Shown one piece after another: positions 57,034 through 64,000 of a stretch of DNA of 64,000 nt (position 1 is the stretch's first letter; every line of letters begins with the position of its first letter). The stretch spans positions 136,026,521 through 136,090,520 of the forward strand of contig NC_064621.1 of assembly GCF_023898315.1 (NCBI RefSeq). The letters are read 5' to 3'. Origin of the DNA: Schistocerca nitens. Lineage: Eukaryota > Arthropoda > Insecta > Orthoptera > Acrididae. Below the pieces are notes generated by a model. It was not told the origin of the DNA, did no database searches, and worked only from the letters and a program-made list of their open reading frames with translations. The translations under genes were made by a program, and so were the position numbers.

Positions 57034-57887
57034 TCGCAGATCTGAGTACTGCAACATTACTGCCAGGTTGCGTGTGAATCGTGTGTTGCGCTGTACAACA
57101 GTTTGCTGCTTTCTCAGTTTATTTATCCCATTCAGATTTATGTCTAAGCCTTCTATCTCCCTAAAATGAGAAAGAGATATTGAATAGGAAGCTGAAACTT
57201 GAGTTTACAGCCAACGAGAATTCCAAAACTTCTTAAGAAATGTAAAAGTCCAAATCAACAAATAAAACACAACAAACGAGTTAAGCGCCAATTTCTATTA
57301 TTGGTTCTGACCACATTTCAGGCAAAAAGTATCGTTACTAATGCTCACCCTTCACGACGGTGAAAGCTTTTATGTGTGGGAGTACAAACATTGTTCGACT
57401 GTGTAAGTGCCTCAAGAAAAAATGTAGACACCTCGAGCCTTGCTGTTAACTAGGCTTCATGGTTGCGGAACACAAAAGAGAGTCCAGGAGTCGTTTCTTA
57501 CAACATGTAGAGACCACCTTTAGTGGGTGAAGTAGTTTATTCTGAAACAAGGAATCACTGTCTACTGTGTGACATCAGCAGCATTTTTGTGCTTACCTTC
57601 ACTACGACCCATGTTGAAAAAAAAGGAAAAGGTCATTGTGAAGTTAAGGGAGACAAATTAGAAAATGTATAACAGAATTCTGAGGGTCTTGAATTAATTT
57701 AATAAGGACTGGAATTACATCTTATTACTCAGCTCATCATGGACATAGAACGCATCTGACTGTGAAAAACCAGTAAAAGTCCATTTTATCGGATTTTTCT
57801 CAAATTGTTGTTGGACCTGAAAATGTTCGTCATTGTTCACAGTTAACAAAATAATAAATTAACAACTTTTAATTTGTGATTATTCAT
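57034..57887. other. No gene seen
   Basis: AT-rich, no supported feature. Confidence 0.45.
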
Positions 57888-58260
57888 TTTCTCCCGGCGT
57901 ATTTGATAATCAAAATATCCACGGGTGTACTGCCGGTCTACAGTGTCCAACGGGCACAATTTTCGGCGATCATACATGTCGCCATCATCAGGTGAACTGA
58001 TGGACTGAGCTCCTGTGAACGTGCCGGCACGGAGATCCGTGTGCTATGGCTGCTCAGGGGGAACTGGGTTCGGTCGCGGCGGCGGCCGATTTAAATACCC
58101 TCCGCCCGCGGCGTGCTCACTCCGCCGTCCGCGCCCCGCGCCACGGTCGCACCAATGACGAACTCATAAACCGTGACTGTGGCTATAATGTTAGCAAGGC
58201 TTGGGAACCAGCGATTGGGTTAATCAAGAGTAAATCGAACAAACGTATAGTTGTGACGAC
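57888..58260 (+). repeat. Penelope-like remnant, second family
   Basis: 57888-58040 matches 37537-37685. Further right, the plus strand reads NDELINRDCGYNVSKAWEPA (58155-58215), a pattern I associate with the C-terminal end of Penelope GIY-YIG proteins. Between them is a GC-rich stretch (58060-58150). Confidence 0.6.
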
Positions 58261-58799
58261 CACGGCGGACAGAGCCATCACACCGACGTCATCTCAGACG
58301 CCGTCGCAATCTGTTCCACCGCTCTCAACAGCTCCTTATACTATTGTTCCAACGACGCTGTGTTGTCTTAAAAAGTGCCCAACAGGTTTGTCTGTTCTTG
58401 TTTGGATGGTCATCCATAGAGATTAGTTTCCTGCAGTTTTCTCAGTGCCGGTGCCTCTTTTTTTTATCTCATATTGTTCCATATTGTTCGTTGAATTTGT
58501 TCGTGGCGAACGTCCGATGACACCCGTTCAGGTTGTTCGTTGATCCGTTCACTCAGTTTTTATATTACAGAGGGTAGCTAAACCCTCTGCCGAACACCCT
58601 GACCTACCGTGCCGGCGCTATTGGTTGGTAGCCCTCTCTCTCCTACTGACCTTGAACATTTTCTGTTGTACGAAACCTTTCAGGCTTCTGGATTTTTCCT
58701 CTTTTGTTTCCTATCGTTTTCATACGATGTAGGGCCACACTCCTTTTTTTATTCCCGCACCGTCCTTGCTTCTTAGATTTAATATAAATTCGTCAGTAG
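58261..58799. other. No gene seen
   Basis: Possibly the trailing part of the Penelope-like remnant. Nothing else is recognisable. Confidence 0.4.
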
Positions 58800-59298
58800 T
58801 CAATATTTCTGGTAAACTTGTACGCTGATCTCCCGCACCGCCATGCAGGTAGGTTTCCAAGCCGCGTCATTTCGAATGAAGTACTCAAGCTTTCCACTGT
58901 ATATTACCCCACTTTCCGTATGCCTGACTTCCCTTTTTTCCAGAGTTTCGAATATCTTGCACAATTTTACATTGGCGAACGCATTTTCTAGGTCGATAAA
59001 TCCTACGAAATTACCTTGATTTTTCTTAAGTCTTCCTTCCATTATCAAAAGCACTATCAGAACCACATCTTTGGTGCCTTTACCTTTCCTACAGCCAAAC
59101 TGGTCGTCGCCTAAGAGATTCTTAGTTATCTTCTCCTTTCTTATGTACAGTATTCTTGTCAACGAGTCGGATCTGTCAGCTGTTAGTGTAATTGTGCGTA
59201 AATCCTGGCAATTGTCTGGCCTTTCTGTCCTCGGAACTGCGTGGGAAATATTTTTCTTTACGTCGCCAGTTTCATAGATTCTACATATCAGTCTAATT

Positions 59299-60390
59299 CA
59301 GGGCTTCACAACATACGTGCTCGCGGAGCAAGCTGTGAGCAGCAAGGCGTGAGCACGGAGCAGCGCGAGCAAGCTACCCCCACTACCGGACCAGAGCGGA
59401 GAGTGGGGACAGTCACGTGGGGCAAACAACAGCTGCCGCCAGTCAATGTAAATCCGCGGCCACCTGCAGGGATATCACTCACGAATTATTACTGCGACAA
59501 ATGAAACAAATAAAGGAGAATGTACACACGCCACATAATTTTATTAGCTTAGTGTATGCCTCTACATTCGCATTAATTTGTGAACTGTTACACAATAAAA
59601 GGTCTCACTGAAGTGTGGAATTATCGGTTATCTTGTACTTTTTGCCCTTTACAATTGCTTCTATGTTCGGAGTAATTGTTCTTGTGCATTTTAGGCGCAG
59701 CGTGCAGTTTAAATTTCGATCAGACAATGCGTTTCTCAGGCACGACATTTCATTGCAGAGAACAGTTTTTCACAAACATACGTGGAACCGAACATTGTTA
59801 TTATTGTAGCCGCCAGTTTGAGCAAACGAGGAAATCTATCCTGAGGGAAGTGTCTGTAGAATTCCAAAATGTTTTTCTTGTTCAGAAATTTGTCTCTGTA
59901 TTCTCTGTCACACTGCAGGTCAATAATTTCTTGCTGCAGCTCAGGACGAATCTCTTAAATATTCGCTGAATATGGAGAGAACAGATCAAAATCACTGTCT
60001 AGTGTTGTCAGATCTTGAAAGCGCTGATACAACTAAACTATGTGAGTAATGTTCACAGTCTTTGTGGACATCTTGCATGGATGATAATTTAGGAAAATGA
60101 GCTAGGTTTCCTGTTTCCAGCTGAATCACCCAAAGTGTCAATTTCATTTTAAAAGCTCGTATTCGATCTATGAAATGAGTAATTAGCAGATCTTTGCCTT
60201 GTAGTAAAATGTTCAAAGCATTCAGATGGCTAGTTAAATCTGCTAAGAACGCGAGATCACATTCAAACATGCGCGCACATTTCCCCTCCTTACCCTCCCT
60301 CCCTACTCCACGACCTTGCACCAGCTGTCGAGCACGTGCCTGAGCAGACGCGAGTACTCGCGTTTAAAACCGGCCTGTTGTTAAGCCCTG
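59299..60390 (-). mobile_element. hAT transposon, short degenerate copy
   Basis: Ends cagggcttcacaac and, inverted on the right, cagggcttaacaac. A perfect 8-bp duplication gtctaatt lies at 59291-59298 and 60391-60398. CAGGG termini and 8-bp duplications are diagnostic for hAT. At 1092 bp it keeps only the C-terminal part of a transposase. Confidence 0.95.
59640..60330 (-). pseudogene. hAT transposase, C-terminal half
   Basis: An open stretch 60321-59992 encodes FECDLAFLADLTSHLNALNI and LQGKDLLITHFIDRIRAFKM, the alpha-helical insertion domain of Charlie-like hAT transposases (relatives include GTF2IRD2-type proteins). Broken frames continue with EIIDLQCDREYRDKFLNKKN and FPRLLKLAATIITMFGSTYV, then CEKLFSAMK, the hAT C-terminal dimerisation domain. 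The N-terminal BED finger and the first catalytic acids are missing. Confidence 0.88.
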
Positions 60391-60640
60391 GTCTAATTAC
60401 TCGTTTGGATGCCACTTTCCCCCGTGATTTTAGAAATTCCGGATTAATGTTGTCTATTCCTCCTGCCTTATTTGATCACAGGTCCTCCAAAGCTCTGTTA
60501 AATTCTGAATTTATTAGCGGACCTCCTACGTTTTCGATATCGACTCCTATTTCTCCTGCTAGTTCATTTCCCTCGAATAGATCTACGTTTAAGGGGAGTT
60601 GGAACGCCCTATCCCGACAATGTTAAATTTAGTGACTTGG

Positions 60641-61039
60641 CTTCAATGTATTTCACTAACGACTGTAGCCATTCACATGAAAACTTTTACAGGACATCAA
60701 ACTGTATGCTCTGAGTCTACTGAACTACAATAATTGCATTTTAGCCACTGCTTCAGAAATAAAACTTTTTAATTACACAGTTAAAATTTTGTGTACTTTT
60801 TTGTATGTCATCCTAAATAATTTTAATTATACGTACCATTATGTTCTTTTTTTAGCTCAGTACACTCAAAATATGTATGTTATTACTCCCTGAAAATCTG
60901 AATACTCTACTCGAGTGGTTTCTGAGATTTACGGAAAAATGCAACAGGAAATGTAAATTTTCAGGAACGGCTTCTAAAGTTTCAAAAGCCTGTTACTCAC
61001 TTAATATATGCTTAATCTTTTATTTTTAGTCACTCAGAA
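60641..61039. other. No gene seen
   Basis: AT-rich, no supported feature. Confidence 0.45.
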
Positions 61040-61810
61040 GCACCCTGCACCATACTGTATATCATCCTCTTGATCTTCTTCCAAGTTTTTTCTTCTTTTC
61101 TTCTTGCTGGACTTATTAGTGGCCAGCTATGCTGCATACTCTGCTTTATCAATGCGAACCTGGTCCATTCGTTCCGGTTCTCTGATGCAGTTGGCTCCAG
61201 GATTAATACTCATAAGCTGTAGCACTTTCACCCTATCAATGTTGCCATCACTGAAAGCAATAACAGCATCATTGACCCTCCACTTTAGTGACTTCATTCA
61301 AACAAAAACATTTTTTGGTAAGCGAGTCCATATAAGATTACTGAACGACTCATTAGGATTTTGAGTCTGACCATACAGGCACTTCTTCAGTAATTCAGGG
61401 TTTGCCAAGTCTCTCTGTAAATAGGTTTTTTGATATCCATGACTGCTGCTGGGATGGAATGTTTATGGCTGTATGAACTGTTTGAGTACTGGGCATTGCG
61501 GTAATTGCACCATGAATCAGGTCTAGGAGGGCAAAGGTGGTGTACTGGTTTTTCATCTGTTGACAGTCTGTGGAAGAAGGGAGCCCATACTGCCTGCTTA
61601 ATTTTCAACAGATCCTCAGTATTATTTCTAATGCCCATCCCATATTACTGATATAGTTCACCAATCATTTTGTCTGTCAGCCTGCCTCTTACGGTTTTGC
61701 CATCAGAAAGTCACTTGCCTCTCAAACTTCGTTTCAACTTCCTCAACCTGGCGCCCATCCTTTTCTGGACATGGCCTTTATAACACAGCAATCCACAGCC
61801 TTTTAAATAA
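61040..61810 (-). pseudogene. Mutator-like transposase-domain protein remnant
   Basis: Read on the minus strand across three frames: GHVQKRMGARLRKLKRSLRG (about 61760), LSDGKTVRGRLTDKMIGELY (61700), then an open stretch 61638-61387 with MGIRNNTEDLLKIKQAVWAP, FHRLSTDEKPVHHLCPPRPD and YSHKHSIPAAVM. Further on come LLKKCLYGQTQNPNESFSNL (about 61390), LPKNVFV and LMSINPGANCIREPERMDQV. This order matches an insect protein family annotated with a Mutator-like transposase domain, as I recall it. Only a few frameshifts are needed to follow it. No terminal repeats were found, so an element boundary cannot be given; a decayed host copy is an alternative. Confidence 0.72.
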
Positions 61811-62505
61811 AAACAATTACCGATTTTATTAGGCCTTCAAGAAATGCATGTAAAAATTTTAACGTTTTCTACTGGAGTAGATTACAATTTTAAAAAATAG
61901 AATGAAATACTTTCCATGTGATTTCATAAGTGATATATCTATATATCATAACAATTTTTCAATTGCAGGCCACATGTCCTGCGAACACACATAGTTTTTC
62001 TTTAATTCAGTGGTTTCCACTGCCTTATTCATGTTCACGCCGTTGATCATTGCCGATTATTTCGTCTTTTACAGGCTTATTCCCATTACAAAAGCAAGAG
62101 AATGACCCTAACCTCTGTCCGCTCCATGCCCTTCTTTTACGTGGCCGTTGACAAACCGAGGGTGATTCCTTCTGCCGGAAGTATTCGACTGCCATTGTTG
62201 ATGATATTTCTTTTTCAGAAGTAATTGCTGGGATCGAAACCGGGACGTAGGACGCTTTGATTGCTAATCAAACGCACTACCCCCAGACCAGGCAGAAAAA
62301 CTTTTAACCACAAATTCCACAACTTGACGGTTGGCATGACAGAAAAACTCAAGAAGAGCTAGGTCTCACGAGCTGAAAAGAGCCCTTTATGAGAAAATGA
62401 AAGTAATTGGGCACACAGAGAAGCTAAAACAAAACTTTGAAAATGCTCCTCATACATCGCGAGACCTAGTGGGGCGCACACGTAAATAATAGTAATAAAA
62501 TTAAA
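61811..62505. other. No gene seen; one tRNA-like trace
   Basis: At about 62226-62298 the minus strand has a degenerate tRNA-like stretch (ggtctgggggtagtgcg, anticodon arm tttgattagcaatcaaa, B box ggtttcgatccc). It is probably a SINE head rather than a functional tRNA because the T and acceptor stems do not pair. Confidence 0.45.
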
Positions 62506-62507
62506 TA

Positions 62508-63816
62508 CGAGGTGTGATTGGAAAGTTTTAAGAATGGCCTTGTGATTGTAAAATGGTGGTACTTACATGTTACTGTAATGCATCTCCTTCAAAATAGTCC
62601 CCTTCCGACTGAATACACCGACTCCAACGGTGTTGCCACTTTTGGAAACATTCCTGGAAATTGTTTTTCCTGAAGTGTGTCAGGGACGTTCTCCGTATTT
62701 ACCTGGATGTCTTCGAGTCAAATCGCTTCCCTTTCAGTGAAAACTTCAGTTTAGGAAACAGGTAAAGCCCGCAGGGGTCAAATCAGTCGAATATGGCGGT
62801 TGTGGAAGCAGACGAATTTTGAATTTGGTCGAAAATTCAAGGATGGAGAAGGCGCGTTGAGCCGGAGCATTTTCATGGTGTAGACCCATCTCCTGTCTCT
62901 CCACAATGCAGGCCTTTTTCTTCCGCACCTTTCCGTGCAAACTCTCAAGGACACATTTGTAGTATTACTGGTTAATTGTCTGTTCTCCAGGGGTAAATTC
63001 ATGATGCACAATACAGGCAGAATAGAAAAAAGTCACCAACATTGTCTTCATCTTCGACCGACTTTGCTGTGCTTTTTCGGTCGTGGTGAACCTGGAGTCT
63101 TCCACTGCGAAGACTGCACTTTGATTTCTGGATCAATCCGCACACCCACGATTCATCACCTGTAATTACCCTATTTAACCAATCTGGGTCATTTTTAGTC
63201 CGATTAATCAGTTCTTGGCACACTTCAGGTCGGTATTGTCTCTGGTCAATTGCCAACACTTTGGGAATGAATTTTGCGGACACTCGACGCATGTTCAGAT
63301 CTTCATTAACTGAACTCCATAGAAACTTAAATTAAATTCATCAGCCATCTCCCAAATTGTAAGTCTACATCAGAGCGCACCAAGTTGTGAACTTTCGCAA
63401 CATTTTCATTCGTTTTTGAGGTGAAAGGACGGCCGGACCACAGTTCATTTTCAAATGATTCGTGGCCATTTTTAAATCTGTTAAGCCAGACAAAACATTT
63501 GGCTGGCTCATACAATTATCTCCAAAAGCTGTTTTTAATAGTTCCTAAGTCTCAGAAGCTGATTTCCCGGTTTTAAAACAAAATTTCACACAAACTCATT
63601 GCTCCGTTTTTACATCCGCAGACAGAATCCGGCAACAAGCCCTAACACACCCGCAGTCAACAAGCTGCCACAACGAACTGAATAAAGGAAATGCAGTCTC
63701 CTGTCAGAGTGCGTTCAAGGACAAGGCAATGACTCACTCCCTACCCTCCGTGTACCTGCCCGACAAACCAGTAATCAGTAGCGGATCCATTATTAAAACT
63801 TTCCAATCACACACCG
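62508..63816 (-). mobile_element. Mariner transposon, complete ends, decayed
   Basis: TA at 62506-62507 and 63817-63818. The termini cgaggtgtgattggaaag and, inverted on the right, cggtgtgtgattggaaag run inward for about 25 bp. Length 1309 bp, normal for mariner. Confidence 0.93.
62700..63560 (-). pseudogene. Mariner transposase, catalytic residues lost
   Basis: Minus-strand fragments in order: FVWLNRFKNGHESFENELWS and GRPFTSKTNENVAKVHNL (HTH and linker, about 63500-63370), RRVSAKFIPKVLAIDQRQYR (63290), NRVITGDESWVCG with the first Asp (about 63170), and VERQEMGLHHENAPAQRAF, where the second Asp (HDNAPAH in relatives) is Glu. LPQPPYSTDLTPAGFTCF then has Gly where mariner has the third Asp (PCDFF). 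Two of three catalytic residues are therefore changed, in addition to frameshifts. Confidence 0.87.
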
Positions 63817-64000
63817 TAAAATACACGTGTCTAAATTTATACTGTAGTACCATCAGTGGTGATGAAAGACCTTTGTCACAGCTATGTTTAGATTTCAAAG
63901 GTCTTCAAAAGATCCACTGTGTCAACAATACAATAGCGTGCAGTATGGACGGCGTCTACATTGGTACCACCCAGCGTGCCGCGTGTGCCTCACAGCTACA

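Larger units (their letters stand above)
58800..60640 (-). pseudogene. RTE-type LINE RT, split by a hAT element
   Basis: On the minus strand, 60620-60399 reads GVDIENVGGPLINSEFNRAL and AGGIDNINPEFLKSRGKVAS (the linker/RT start). After the hAT insertion the RT continues at 59290-58800 with LTRILYIRKEKITKNLLGDD, QFGCRKGKGTKDVV and NFVGFIDLENAFANV. The catalytic YADD region lies beyond the preserved part. It is the same broad family as the plus-strand copy at 22680-25390. Truncated at both ends and frameshifted. Confidence 0.8.

Noticed and set aside
62226-62298. tRNA-Ala(AGC)-like sequence on the minus strand
   Set aside because: The anticodon arm is good but the T and acceptor stems do not pair; more likely a decayed SINE head.

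Overview
This window reads as transposon-dominated DNA from a large insect genome, most likely an orthopteran of the locust/grasshopper type (Schistocerca-like). That assignment is inference. It rests on the very abundant tRNA-Leu-like SINE families, on Tc1/mariner families I associate with Schistocerca, and on the mix of I, Jockey, CR1, RTE and Penelope retroelements. I see no host gene that I can name. Every protein-like segment I can assign belongs to a mobile element, and almost all of them are broken.

Layout. 1-6.8 kb: SINEs plus one near-intact Tc1 transposon (3294-4715). 6.8-8.5 kb: a transposon with about 105-bp terminal inverted repeats, holding a SINE. 9.8-20.7 kb: an old I-group LINE (minus strand) into which a young, nearly complete copy of the same family (11024-17032) has jumped; a 229-bp direct repeat flanks the block. 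20.7-25.4 kb: RTE-type LINE remnants. 25.4-28.6 kb: mostly unassigned, with a GC-rich island. 28.6-33.7 kb: two palindromic tRNA-headed SINE dimers, a mariner-like remnant, a CR1-type LINE and a Tc1-like remnant. 33.9-37.8 kb: SINEs, including one with a 5S-rRNA-derived head. 39.3-49.1 kb: one Penelope-like element (RT plus GIY-YIG) with inverted termini, expanded to about 10 kb by two SINEs, a 2-kb unclassified insert and a 5.4-kb Jockey LINE. 49.1-57.0 kb: a second Tc1-like element, a mariner remnant, an internally deleted mariner holding two SINEs, and scattered SINE-A copies. 57.9-63.8 kb: Penelope remnant, an RTE LINE split by a hAT element, a Mutator-like transposase remnant and a degenerate mariner.

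How the parts work together: the LINEs supply the reverse transcriptase/endonuclease machinery that probably moved the SINEs (target-site duplications of about 8-14 bp are visible), while the Tc1, mariner and hAT copies carry TA or 8-bp duplications. The nesting gives a relative chronology, for example old I-LINE, then young I-LINE inside it; Penelope, then Jockey inside it; RTE, then hAT inside it. SINE family labels used here: SINE-A (Leu-tRNA-like head, oligo-T end), SINE-B (related head and centre, different 3' end), SINE-C and SINE-D (other tRNA-like heads). These are my own labels.
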